Assembly: GCA_018398585.1 (NCBI GenBank)
Contig: JAGTTD010000018.1
Span: 5,277,501 to 5,341,500, forward strand
Direction: 5' to 3'
Length of the DNA: 64,000 nt
Origin: Simmondsia chinensis
Lineage: Eukaryota > Streptophyta > Magnoliopsida > Caryophyllales > Simmondsiaceae
Notes under the pieces: model-generated
The model's input: the letters and a program-made list of their open reading frames with translations, nothing else
What the model was told of the DNA's origin: nothing
Databases searched by the model: none
Part shown: positions 47,079 to 58,199 of the stretch, piece by piece
How the letters are laid out: every line of letters begins with the position of its first letter
Numbering within the stretch: position 1 is the stretch's first letter
Program-made: the position numbers and the translations under genes

Positions 47079-47351
47079 ATTAAGGTAGAAATCGGCTTGC
47101 TTTGAGTTTGTTATTTTGCTCGCCGTGTGTTTTGCCTTATTTATGCTTTGATGCTCTCCTACTGTCAGGTCACATGCTCTATGCCGCGGACCAACTTCTC
47201 AAGTTTGGGGTCCTCGGAAACAACCTCTCTTCAGGGTAGCCCCCTGAAAGGGGAAGGCTGCGTACATCTACCCCCCAGACCCTGCTTATGTGAGAGCCCT
47301 AGGAGGCACTGGGTTTATTGGTGGTGGTGGTGTTGTATTAAGGTAGAAATC
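47079..47351 (+). mobile_element. Short RTE-tail retroelement with perfect 15-bp target duplication
   Basis: The insert 47094-47336 (243 bp) is flanked by ATTAAGGTAGAAATC on both sides (47079-47093, 47337-47351). It holds about 110 bases of pyrimidine-rich leader, then the RTE tail with GGAAGGCTGCGTACATCTACC and ends in GGTGGTGGTGGTGTTGT, a drifted TTG array. The intact duplication shows target-primed insertion. Confidence 0.88.
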
Positions 47352-47484
47352 AGTGATGCAACCATAGCCCTAACTCAATTTTGATATTATAGAAGCTTAA
47401 TTTGTCGAGGGAGCTACAAATCATGTTTAATTTGGGTTGAAGCAGAACCCTAATGCTGTGAGACTTATTGTACCATGTTTTTTA

Positions 47485-48023
47485 GGAAAATTATCATTTA
47501 GGTACCTTAAGTTTTGAGTATTTATTACTTAGGTACTTTGACATTTCAATATATATAATGGAGTATCCCGATGTTTGAATATTTATCACTTAGATACCTT
47601 ATGTCAAAGTTAAAGAATTTTTGTAAGAATCTGATCTATTTCCACAAAAAAAAAAATGTTGATATAATATGTGATACCAATATTTTCATATAAAATTCAA
47701 CAAATTCTAATAAAATACTCACTGAATGTTGGTGTAAACCATTTAAAAATTACCACAATTATGTGTCATTTTTGCATAAAAATGTCAAATTCTAATAAAA
47801 ATGCTAATATATTATTGAAATCATGTTCAATTTTAGTAGTTTCCTATAAAATCTATCACATTTTAGATAAAAAGGTGTCTCATTGATAAAATTTTAAAAC
47901 TTTAGGGTACCTAAGTGATAAAATATTCAAAACTCAAGGTACCTCATTGTATATATTGAAAGTTAGGGTACCTAAGTGATAAATGTTCAAATTTTAGGAT
48001 ACCTAAGGAATAATTTTCCTTTT
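47485..48023. mobile_element. MITE with long inverted repeats, Mutator-like
   Basis: Terminal inverted repeats of about 110 bp start GGAAAATTATCATTTAGGTA at the left and end AGGAATAATTTTCC at the right. Each arm contains two or three GGTACCTAAGTGATAAA-like sub-repeats. The interior (about 300 bp) is AT-rich and non-coding. T-rich flanks hide the target duplication. Confidence 0.72.
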
Positions 48024-48055
48024 TTTTTATATGTTTGTCGGCTATTACAATTCAC

Positions 48056-48331
48056 ATTCAACCAAAGAAGGCACCAACACGCTGTCACTGGATCCCATTA
48101 GAACTCCAAAGTTAAGCGTGCTTGGGCAAGAGTAGTACCAGGATAGGTGACATCCTGGGAAGTCCTCACCCTCAGGTTGGGGGCACTGGGAAATAGCCTC
48201 TCTTCAGGTTAACACCCTGAAGGGGGAAGACTGCGTACATTCCCCCCCCTCCCCCAAAAAAAAAAAAAAAAAAAAAAAAAAACCCTGCGTAGGCGGGAGC
48301 CCTTGAGGCACTGAGAATGTTTAATTCAACC
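48056..48331 (+). mobile_element. 5S rRNA-headed SINE, copy 1
   Basis: From about 48064 to 48170 the sequence follows plant 5S rRNA: CACTGGATCCCATTAGAACT, AGTTAAGCGTGCTTGGGC (box A region), AGAGTAGTACCAGGATAGGT and GACATCCTGGGAAGTCCTC (box C region). The last few bases of 5S have a 7-base deletion relative to copy 2. The RTE LINE tail then begins (CTCAGGTTGGGGG) and runs to GCGGGAGCCCTTGAGGCACT. A C run followed by about 27 A interrupts it at 48242-48282. ATTCAACC flanks the unit (48056-48063, 48324-48331), a possible 8-bp target duplication. It is not a 5S gene: the 3' end is fused and no array is present. Confidence 0.85.
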
Positions 48332-48444
48332 TCCCCCACCATTTGATGATGCTTAAAATAATTGAGTCCAACAAGTTAGGTGTAAAAAAAACAATGATAC
48401 AAGTTAAAATTTAAAGTGATTAATTTGTGTTTTAAAAAGTTTTG

Positions 48445-48760
48445 TGATACAGGATAATTGAAGACTTAGAACTAAACAAGCTTATCACATGACACAGTTA
48501 TAGTTTTAAAAGGGAATAATTGTTAGTTCTATTAGCTTGACAAGAATTAGCTAGTTGGGTTGAGTTATTAAGGCTGTTAGGTAAGTTTATGTTGTATAAA
48601 TAGGGGATTGAAGGTTAATTGTAAACATAGATGAATATAGATAATACTAATTTTTATTACTCCCTTTACTTCTTGATTCTTTCTCTCCCTCTCAATCTCT
48701 CTCTATAAGATTTATATTGAATTTCGAAGGGCATAAATCTTTCCTAATTCAATGGTATCA
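48445..48760 (+). repeat. 5' LTR of the 1.36-kb element
   Basis: 316 bp, TGATAC...GTATCA (6-bp inverted ends), with a TATA-like GTATAAATAGG at about 48594 and a CT-rich downstream part. Confidence 0.92.
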
Positions 48761-49491
48761 ATGGTATTAGAGCTAAACGAGACTCTTGACCTGTGGAAAA
48801 GAGGAGCCATAACTGTTGAAATAAGTCCAGAGTTCAAAAACAGAATAGCTGAAGAACTGAGACGCCGAAGAGCTAAAATGGTTGAGAAATTTTGGACAAC
48901 AGATTTCAAAGATTTGAAAATGGATTGGTGGATGGAAAAATTGGAAAAATTCTCAAGAAATGTTGATGAATTGGTCAACAAAGGTAAATCCACACTCTCA
49001 AACACCAAAAAATGGAAAATATGATTCCTATTAATGTGGAGGTTAACCAACCAAAGTCGGTGGTGGTGAAAATTGAGACGACGATTTCTGATTTTGGTGA
49101 AAATAGGGTGTTAATGACCCCTGCGAAGAGTTCCACGAAGAAAGAGGAGAAAATCGAAGACGTGACATGTGAAGACCTACCAAAGATGGCTTTGATAGTG
49201 GTCTCGGGGGTTATAACGGCAACGAATATGGCAATGGAGACTAGGAAGAGACCGAGAGTCATGATGGTGAATAAGACAACAAAGAAAGTGGTTCTAATGG
49301 AGGTTATCGGAGCGGTGGGCATGGAAAGGTCAAGCAAAAAGACCGAGCTACTTCTTCAACCATTGCTAAGATTGCAAATGGGAAAGAAAGAGTCAATAGT
49401 GCAAAATTACCATCTTGTAGTATTTGATCCAGGAGGAGTAATACTTCGACTTTCACCTTGAGGACAACGGTGTTGTTCAAGAGGAGGCTAT
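48761..49491 (+). pseudogene. Interior open stretches of the 1.36-kb LTR element
   Basis: The first open stretch (48752-49024) encodes about 90 residues rich in Lys, Glu and Arg (ELRRRRAKMVEKFW block, predicted helical), resembling a gag N-terminus. The second (49012-49461) is 149 residues without a domain I know. In another frame the end reads FDFHLEDNGVVQEE, which resembles the last residues of gypsy chromovirus pol. The interior is thus likely the two ends of a chromovirus joined by a large deletion. No RT or integrase remains, so it needed another element's proteins. Confidence 0.6.
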
Positions 49492-49806
49492 TGATACAGG
49501 ATAATTGAAGACTTAAAACTAAGCAAGCTTATCACATGACACAATTATAGTTTTAAAAGGAATAATTGTTAGTTCTATTAGTTTGGTAAAAATTAGTTAG
49601 TTGGGTTGACTTGTTAAGATTGTTAGGTAAGTGTATGTTGTATAAGTAGGGGATTAAAGGTTAATTGTAAATATAGATGAATATAGATAATTCTAATCTC
49701 TCTTTCTCCCTTTACTTTTTGATTCTTTCTTTCCCTCTCAATCTCTCTCTATAGGATTTATATTGAATTTCGAAGGGCATAGATCCTTCTTAATTTAATA
49801 GTATCA
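49492..49806 (+). repeat. 3' LTR of the 1.36-kb element
   Basis: 315 bp, same ends as the 5' LTR, followed by the TTTTG duplication. Confidence 0.92.
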
Positions 49807-49811
49807 TTTTG

Positions 49812-51009
49812 GAGCTCGATTCTTCCTTTGAACCTCTTTATAAGGAATTTCTAATTTAATTGACTCCTGTAATGTGTGGATCTTGCATGAATTGAGGTTT
49901 ACCAAGTAATCAGATTCCTTATTATGACCAAAAAAAAAAAAAAAAATCCTTTTAATATCTAAAAATTGTTTTTTACTATTAACTTTCCTTTTATTATTTT
50001 TTTGATTAAATTCCTTTTATTATTTGAAGAAAACGGATACATGTACAAAGGGGCTCAGAAATTTAGGGGGGGATACTGCGGTTATAGATTTCCGAGATCA
50101 GATCTGCTCCGTCTATCTCCGGCGCCGGTGAGCAACTCGATACCCTCACTCCTACCCGCTGGTACTTCTCGTCTCTCTTCTTTTTCTGTCTTACTGTTGA
50201 ATACTTCACATGTGAGTCTAGTTGAATCTCGTATTAGAATGGTAAGTGATAAGAGATCAATCAATATATATGCTTAGTGAGGTACTTAACTCATGTCAAT
50301 TGATTTTAGGACAAAACCTCATTTGGACTTACGTGTGGACCTCGTATGTGCCATCTCCACGATGAAATTGAACACTTGCTGTCTGTTGAACTGTTGAATG
50401 TTGTTGATTGAAGGCAATGAAACTGCAGAATTGCAGATCAGCACTAGGATAAGGAGGTTTGTTAATACTGATTAGCATTCGCTACATTTGAGGAGTTCAC
50501 TCGGCGTTGACTTTCCAGGTTTTCTCCTATCTCTCTCTCTCTCTCTCTTCCCTGCTAATTTCAGTGCTGATCTTGATATTTTAGGGGCCTAAGTTAAGAT
50601 TTTTGATCGGGGGAACCTTTTCTGGTAGGTGTACGCCAGCTTGAACATACCTTGAAGTATTTACTTTAAATTATAATGCCAACTAATACATGGATCTTTT
50701 TATATTATATATGATAAATATACACTTTTAGACTATACATATATAGTTATTTATCCAATTATGTGGTGGACAAGACACAAGCTTAAGTATCCTGAAATCT
50801 CACTTTGTTCTTGGTAGCTTATCCCACTAGGAGAAGCAGTTAAGAGAACCTCACTTTGAATAAGAGGCTCAAGTTCACCTCTTGATTTACGTTAAGAGTG
50901 AGAGCTGGATGGGAATTAAAGAGGCTAGATTGGCGTATAGTTCTTCTTGTAGAAGAAGGAGAGGGGGGGGGGGGGGGGGGGGGACGGAATGAAGGTAGGG
51001 GTAGGTTCT
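49812..51009. other. Unassigned stretch, leader-like
   Basis: 50060-50280 has moderate GC and CT-rich pieces like a plant 5' UTR or first exon (a CTCCGGCGCCGG core at 50116). A (CT)n run is at 50530-50548 and a G run of about 20 at 50963-50983. It may be the 5' UTR of the LINE that follows or an unrelated transcript leader. No domain recognised. Confidence 0.4.
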
Positions 51010-54000
51010 CCCCAAAATAGAAGTTCTAAGTTGGAATGTGCAGGGTTTGGGGTCGCGGGATAAGAGACATGTTGTTACAAGTGTGCTTCTTCAATTGTCT
51101 CTTGATTTAGTTTTCCTACAGGAAACTAAATTAGAGGAAATTGATCGTTTAGCAGTAAGGGGGTTGTTGGAGTCTAGGAACAAGGACTAAATTTATCTTC
51201 CATCTGTGGGTTCCTGTGGAGGTGTCTTGATCATATTGTGGGAGGAGAGTGTTGGTTTACCTCTGTTTATGGTCCTAACCGGTCTAGTGAGAGAGTCGCA
51301 TTTGGGAGGAGCTGGGTGCTCTTTATGGTCTTTGTGGCCGGAATTGGGTCCTAGGCGGGGATTTCAATGTTAGTCGTTTCCCTCATGAACGGTATCATGC
51401 TACTTCTTCTGCTCATCATATGTGTAAATTTGATGACTTTAGTAAAGAGTGTAATCTCAGAGATCTTCCGCTAGAGAATGCTCATTATACTTGGTCTGTC
51501 TTGAGAAATAGGATGGTGGCCAGCTGTATTGATCGCTTTTTATGGATGAATGAGTGGGAAGATCTCTTTCCTAGTCTTTCTCAAAGAAATTTAGCTCGGC
51601 CCACCTCTGATCCCCTTGTCCTTGAGTCGAATTAGGGTCCTTGGGGTCAGTCTCCTTTTTGCTTTGAGAATATGTGGCTTTTACGTTACGATTTCCTTAA
51701 TCGGGTGAAGGAGTGGTGGAATGAATGCTAGATTCGAGGGTGGGTAAGTTTTTTCTTCATGGGAAAACATAGGTTCTTAAAAGAGCGTTTGAGGAAGTGG
51801 AATAAATCCGTCTTCAGAGACACAAGACTTAAGCTTAAGGAGTTACTATTTGAGATTGATCAGTTAGATAAGTGACAGGCTGGGGGCCCTTTGTCTGAGG
51901 ATCTCGTGCGTAAGAAAATGGACTTACAAAAGGAGTATTTGGAGATTTCTAGGAGCGAGTTAGGTGTCGACAAAGGCTAAGGCCTCAATGGGTCAATTAC
52001 GACAACAATAAACAACAACAAACTCAGTGCTTTTTGGCTTCTGCATGGTTGTGGGATGTACACAGCCTTACCACTTGAGAGTGCTACCTTAATGGATCAA
52101 GTAAGGGGATGCCAATTCAAGGTTGTTTCATCAATGGCGTCAGGAAGGAAGGGACGAAATTTTGTTAGGGAATTGGAACTGGAGGATGGACAAGTTATCA
52201 TAAGCCCTAATCTTATGGCTCGTGAAATTGCCTCGTTTTATCAAACTTTGTTTGCTGAGGATACTGTATTTGGGCCTTTGATTGATGGAATTGAGTGGTG
52301 CCCTATCTCTGACTCTCAGAAGGTAAAGCTAGAGCGACCTTGTGAAAAAGATGAGTTGAAGTGAGCTGTTTTTCTTATGGCTAGTGATAAGGCTCCCGGA
52401 TCTGACAATTTTTCTATGGCTTTCTGTTATCACTGTTGGGATGTAATCAAAGATGATCTCATGAGGGTTTTTATGGAGTATTTCAAGACTGGTATTTTTT
52501 GTAGGAGTATCAACTTCGCTTTTATTACCCTTGTTCCCAAAAAGGACCGTTTTATAAGAGTGAGAGATTTCAAGACCATTAGCATTGTTTCTAGTGTATA
52601 TAAGATTCTCACTAAGGTGTTGTCTATTAGGTTGAGCGAGGTTTTAGAGACTACAATTTCTAATTTCCAATTTGCTTTTGTTGTGGGTAGGCAAATTTTG
52701 GAGATTGCTTTAGTGGCTAATGAGGTTGGGGACGATGTGGTTTGGTCGGGGAGGAAGGGAATTTTGCTTAAGCTCGACTTCGAGGAGGCTTATGATAGGG
52801 CTAAATTAGAGTTTTTTTTACAGTGGGTGCTTTGAAAAAGGGTTTGTTAGGGATGTTTTGCTAATGTCCCCTATGCAATTATTGTTAACGGGAATCTGAA
52901 AGATTGGTTTTCGGCCTCACGTGGCTTAAAAAAAGGTGATCTTCTTTCCCTTTTCTCTTCACTCTTGTAGTCAAAATTCTAATTCGTATGATCTCTCAAG
53001 GTCAGGAGCATAATTTGTTTCGTGGGATTGAGGTGGGTAGAGAGTCTGTATCTGTGTCTCACTTGCAATTTGTAGATGACACCATTCTTTTCTTGGAGGA
53101 CAGTCTAGAGGAATTTAAGGTTGTCTTGAGAATCATCCAGCTTTAAAATCAACTTTGGTAAGTCTAGCATCTTAGGGGTAAACCTAGATGATTCGACTTT
53201 GTCCACTTACTCTTCATTGTTGGGTTGCGTGGTACATCAGTTGCCACTTTCTTACCTTGGAGTTCCTTTAGGCAGTAACCCTAGGTTTTCTAGCTTTTGG
53301 GAGCGGTGATTCGAAAAATTGCTAAAAGGTTGGATGGTTGGAAATGTGCTTTCTTTTCTTTAGGGGGCCTTGTTACTCTTGTTCAATCATGTCTTTCTAG
53401 TATTCCTATTTATTACTTGTCCCTCTTCAGGATTCTTGTATTTGTAGCAAAATGTATTGAGCGGATTATGAGGGACCTTCTTTAGTCGGGGTTGGAGGAG
53501 GACCATTGGGATCATTTGGTGAGCTAGGATAGAGTCTAGGGGCCACACAACCATTGGGGGTGGGGTATTGGTAATTTGGTGTCTTAGAACATGTCTCTTT
53601 TAGATAAATGGTTATGGCGATTTCCTAAAGAACCTGATTCCCTTTGGCACATGGTGATAAGGCGCAAGTATGATCTTCAAGTGAATGGGTCGGATCCAGG
53701 GTTGGTGGATGTGGTGGGTTGTTCCTCGCCTTGGAAGTTTATCTCTCATCTTTACCCTTCTTTCCCTCTCCACACTCGTCTTATGGTCGGATCTGGTGAC
53801 TGCATTCGTTTTTTGGAAGATATATGGGCTGGGAATACTACTTTCTCTCACCAATTCCCATTATTATATCGATTATCCTCTATTCATGGTGCTTTGGTTT
53901 CTTCCTTCACTACTCAACAAGGTGGTTCACTTTCTTGGAACATGCACTTTTGTGGGCACCTTGCTATAAGAAAACTACATGAATTCACACAATTGAACCA

Positions 54001-54745
54001 CATTTTGGATCAAGTTCGTTGGTCTTCATTTCCTAACAAGAGGAGTTGGGTGCTGGATGGGTCTGACTTTTTTACTTCTAAATCATTTTCTCATCATTTT
54101 AGATTAAATAATCGATTTCTAGTTTTCCCCTTGTGCTTTTACGTTTGGAAAGCTAAGGCTTCCTTTAGAATCAATGTCTTTTTATGGTCTTTACTTCTTA
54201 ACAAGATCAATACTCATGATTGCTTGCAGAAATGTAGAGTTTTCATGGTTTTGTCTTCGAAGATCTGTGTTATGTGCTTCCAAAGTAGTGAGAACGCTCA
54301 TTTATTTTTTGCATTATACAATAGCTTGGGATTTATAGTGTAGATTTTTTCTCTCTTTGGCCAGATGTGGGTGGCTCCAAGATGGATTGGCAGTGTCCAT
54401 ATTATGAAATTCCACGGCACAAGGAAGAGGTAATACGTCTTAACACTATTCTCCTCGGCCAAGATTTTTTGGCATATATGGCTAGAAAGGAATGCTAGGA
54501 TTTTTAAAGATCAATGTACACCAGCTCATTTCTTGTGGGAAAAGGTGATCTTTTTAGAATCTTTGTGGACCAAGAACTTCGAGGCTTTGTTGATATAGCC
54601 TTAGTTGATTTGTAGAGGTATTGAAAGGCTTTGTGTTATTAGTTGCAATTTCGTTTGTTCTTTGGTTGTGTTTTGAGGGGATCTTGTCCTTAACTCTTTG
54701 TACATTCTTTCTCTTTTAATGATATTTCATTTTCAATAAAAACAA
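51010..54745 (+). pseudogene. L1-type LINE, decayed ORF2
   Basis: Endonuclease starts at about 51020 (LSWNVQGLGSRDKR, then VFLQETKLEE) and is full of stops. RT follows: MASGRKGRNFVRELELEDG (52130), LMASDKAPGSDNFSMAF (52375), FAFITLVPKKDRF, YKILTKVLSIRLSEVL, LLKLDFEEAYDR (52770-52805) and, in another frame, LQFVDDTILFLED (53065-53105). The catalytic YADD-type block reads FVDD, normal for plant L1. The C-terminal zf-RVT domain is at 54010-54320 (RSWVLDGSDFFTSKS, VWKAKASFRINVFLWSLLLN, CLQKCR). It ends with AATAAA near 54737. RNase H is absent. Many stops and frameshifts; it is inactive. Confidence 0.88.
52017..52110 (-). mobile_element. RTE-tail fragment inserted in the L1 LINE
   Basis: The minus strand reads GGTAAGGCTGTGTACATCCC then GCACTGAGTTTGTTGTTG, the family tail with its TTG end. 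It splits the L1 sequence between the block ending in NYDNNNK and the block VVSSMASGRKG, so it inserted after the L1. Confidence 0.72.
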
Positions 54746-54851
54746 AATATGGTCTCTTCTCAGGAGTCTTAATTTAGTTGCATCATAACTCTTCCCGAAG
54801 CTCCCATTATTGCTTCTGCATTTCCCTTTGCACATGTCTGCTAGAAGTGAC
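54746..54851. other. Short unassigned gap
   Basis: Nothing recognised between the L1 end and the LTR. Confidence 0.3.
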
Positions 54852-55218
54852 TGTTGGGAATGTGACGTCTCTTCCCAACAATCATCTTAACCACTATAAA
54901 AGCCTTCATAGGCCAAGGTTTTGATCTTCCAAAACAAAATTAGAAACCTCTCTTCCTCTCTCTCTCTCTATACTTTCTCTAAAGTTTTGGACAAAGATTA
55001 TAGTGACACTCCTACTTGGCGACTAAGGAGTGCACGTTAGGAGTCGGATCCGTTAATCCTGGAGGATAGCCGCCGGTAATACTGTGTGCACACAAGCAGT
55101 CGCGAAATTGTCTTTTACGATAGTGGTTTTCATCACGGCGTGGTATTAACATTTTCTAAGAACTTTCTAATTGCTCTCTTTGCGTTGTTGTGTTTGAATA
55201 TTGGCTATTTCTCCAACA
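54852..55218 (+). repeat. Probable solo LTR, copia type
   Basis: Starts TGTTGGGAATGTG and ends CTCCAACA (short inverted TGTTGG/CCAACA). A TATA box (CTATAAAAG) is at about 54894, followed by a CT repeat leader. No partner LTR or internal region is nearby. Flanking 5-mers GTGAC and TTATG differ, so a target duplication is not confirmed. Confidence 0.5.
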
Positions 55219-56428
55219 TTATGAAGGGTCACAATATAATAGAAGCAAACTCATTATATAATTAATTTTTAAAATGGTATTTGACAAATTGACGGCCCAA
55301 AACAACTGCTTGGGTCTTACTGGCCCTTCCTAATTTGGCTGTCTTGAACTGTGTGGCAAAAATTTGTCAAGTGGATGTTACCATAGTAGTGAATGTGTTT
55401 AGTGTTGAATCTTGTTGCGGATTCATTATTTAGTGCCTGCCTTGGCTATAGATTACTGTATCAAATCACTGAAATCTTGAATTGTGGTAGCTGCACTGGT
55501 TTTCATGGATTATTACCACTTAGATATGGATAATCCGGTTCGTTCTATATATTGATGAGGATGATGGTAATAGTTACGATAAGAAGAGGAAGTAAGTATT
55601 CCGTAACTACGTCTTCAGTGCATAAGGAGTGAAAGAATTTTACTAACAATTGCAATTCTTGCTTTCTGTTACCTGTAAGTTGCCAGTAGTTGTACTAGTT
55701 TCTAGAGATTACTAAATCAAAACCCTGCAGTCACACATTGCACAAAGTGACAGTTTTCCACTAGAAATTGTATAAGTCTTAAAAGGTGTATGCTCAATCA
55801 CCGGTTTCGGCTTTTTCTTCGAGTATTGAAGAATAGATTGTGCAGAGAGATAGATTGAGTACAGCCTAACGTAAGCAACTTTGGATTTAATTTCAGGTCT
55901 ATTGATTTCTTTACGTGAAGACTTTTGAATGCTCAAAAATCTAGGGCCATTAGATGGGGAAACAGTTAATGAATACTAGATTATTTCTTTCTTTCAATCC
56001 AGGAAATCGAATACAGCCTCACGGAACTGAAACTTGAATGAATTGGAACTTCTTACATTACAAAACCAATTTTCTCTATGCTTGAGTGTGATCTATGTAA
56101 AGCTTGCTATAGTGTGATACGTGTGGCTTCTGCACTTAAGACTGATTCATGCTATGGGAAATATTCTGGAGCAGCAATTCAGAAACTTTATGAAATGTGT
56201 ACCACTTGACTTCTTTAGAGCATACGACAGTACTTGCCAACTTAGATTCACTGAACTTGCCCAAACTTATATGAATTAATGAATAGACATGATGCGTGTG
56301 TTCTTGTACATGCCTGAGTGAGCTGACAAATATATACTTGGATTCATCAAATATAAGTCGGTGTATCTCTAATGAGAAAGAAGTGGTGTTTGTTAGATTC
56401 TTTCTTAGGGAAAAGCTTTGGAGGCTTT
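55219..56428. other. Unassigned stretch
   Basis: No open stretch above about 75 codons and no domain or repeat end recognised. Confidence 0.4.
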
Positions 56429-56746
56429 ATTGATACCTAGGAAGCACGGATACTCTTTTTTGGCTAGAGTATCGGTGTGTGACACGTATCCGATACCGAC
56501 ACGCTTCCGACACGTTCCGATGCATATATGATACGTGAAGAAAGTATCCGATGCTTCTTTTTTAAAATTTTGAATTTTCGACACGTTACCGATACGTTTC
56601 CAACACGCTTCCGACACGTGTCTGATACGTGAAAAAAAGTATCCAATTCGTTTCTTTGAATTTTGAATTTCCAACACGTTCCAACACGTTTTTGATGGTT
56701 TGACTTTAAAAATTTAATATTATAATATATTATTATATAATATAAG

Positions 56747-57279
56747 TGATGTAGATTGCCAAATTGCCGGAAGGAAGAAGAGGAAAGATTCAACAACCTT
56801 CCTTAATTCTTATTACTCAAGCAAGGAAGAATGAGGGATTGTTAGGGTTCAACCTTAATTCTCACCTAGAGAATAAGAGAGAAACAAATTAATAATTCAA
56901 ATTTATTCAAAAATCAAAGCTCCCTAAAATTATAAACTAATGGCCTATTTATAGGTACTCACCTAACCCTACTCTTAATTTAAATTAAATTATAAAAAAC
57001 AATCATATTCTAATTCTAACTAAACCTTATATAATCTTTACATAATTCAAAAGTCCTAAACCTAATTACGTGATGGAGTAAAAATAAACTCGAGTAAATA
57101 AAACATTAATTAAACAAAAGACATAAATCTAATTAAATTCAAAAAGCCCTAATTAGATCCGAATTAAAATAAAAGAATACTCATGTTGTTGCTCAGCCTG
57201 GTTTCAATTCCAACAATTCTCGAGCTCCGGTTTCTCCCTTTTTCTGTCCCAATCGGGTTAGTTTTGGGCCTATTTGCAT
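56747..57279 (-). repeat. Left LTR (3') of the nested element
   Basis: 533 bp, TGATG...GCATCA. It is the intact empty-site version of the right LTR: AACCTTATATAATCTTTACA runs uninterrupted near 57030. Confidence 0.9.
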
Positions 57280-57563
57280 CATTCTCGCCTGCTTGAACAG
57301 AATTCGTCCTCAAATTCGACCTGTTGGTCTTATTGGAAGATTAATATGACCATGGGCAAAACTAAAGGCTCCCAACTTACGCGTTGAAGTGCTCAAATGT
57401 GGGGTTATATTAAATGGTGCTTGTGATGGTGGTTGGGTGGATGATAGTTTTGGTGGAGCTAATGGAGGTGGTTGAAGTTGGACCGGTGGTGGTTTGTGGG
57501 CAATGGATAAGGTCGGTGTTGGTGGAGTTTTCGGTTGTGGTGGGGTTGGGATCTCAAAATTTC

Positions 57564-58170
57564 TTAAATTTTCTCCTCATTATAGATGGGCTCATTAGAG
57601 CTGGGCTCATCAAAAATAGGCGGAGAATAAAAATCAAGATCGGATTCCTCACACTTGCTAAATACAGGCTCTATTATTGTTAAGGGGTGAAATAGATATT
57701 GTGGGATTGGGCTGGGTGGTAGAAGAGCCTGTGGTGATTGGTGGGTGGCATGAAAAATTAGGGGTGGTGTAGCCGGTATCATGGTGGTGGAACTTCACAT
57801 GGAGGTATATGGTGTTTTGTTTGACCAAAAGAGGTCATGGTGGTGGTTGTACTCGGGTTGAAGTGGTGGTAAAGTGATGACTCACTGGTTTTATTGATGG
57901 TGGTGGTGTTGGTGTGGTCCTGAAAAATGATCGATGGTGACGGTTGTCAATGCCTTCCTTTGTGCTTGTCTCGTAACCCACAGCTTGGGTACGAGTTCGA
58001 GATGGCCGACGAAGCTCGGTAGCCGCTTGCTTCACCTTCAGCTCGAGACTCTAGAATCTCAGTTCTATCTCTTCAAACCTTCTTTCGATCTGACGAGCAT
58101 AGTCGTCATCAAAGTCGTCTCTCTCCTACATGTTGCCGATGAAGGTGTACTTCAATCTCCCGCGGGCCAT
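57564..58170 (-). pseudogene. Gag-like remnant of the nested LTR element
   Basis: Minus-strand pieces with stops: an N-terminal MARGRLKYTFIGNM, an acidic helical IERRFEEIELRF block, an Arg-rich block, a His/Thr/Pro-rich part with GGTGGT-type repeats, then a Pro-rich and acidic end (57564-57782). It resembles the N-terminal half of a gypsy Gag but lacks a clear capsid core or zinc knuckle. Confidence 0.4.
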
Positions 58171-58199
58171 GACAGAAAGGTTATGTGCTCCAACACCAA

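Larger units (their letters stand above)
48445..49811 (+). mobile_element. Complete 1.36-kb non-autonomous LTR retrotransposon (TRIM/SMART-like)
   Basis: LTRs 48445-48760 and 49492-49806 (TGATACAGG...GTATCA) flank a 731-bp interior. The PBS at 48762-48773 (TGGTATTAGAGC) matches initiator-Met tRNA with one mismatch, and a purine tract (AAGAGGAGGCTAT) precedes the right LTR. TTTTG is duplicated outside (48440-48444, 49807-49811). By eye the LTRs differ at about two dozen positions, mostly transitions, so the element is older than the Reina-like one. Confidence 0.92.

Noticed and set aside
48056..48331. Cassandra-type LTR element as explanation for the 5S sequence
   Set aside because: No TG...CA LTR pair, PBS or PPT surrounds either 5S copy; both have RTE tails, and copy 2 has an 18-bp duplication, not the 5-bp one of LTR elements.
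54847..55223. Target duplication for the solo LTR
   Set aside because: The flanking 5-mers do not match.
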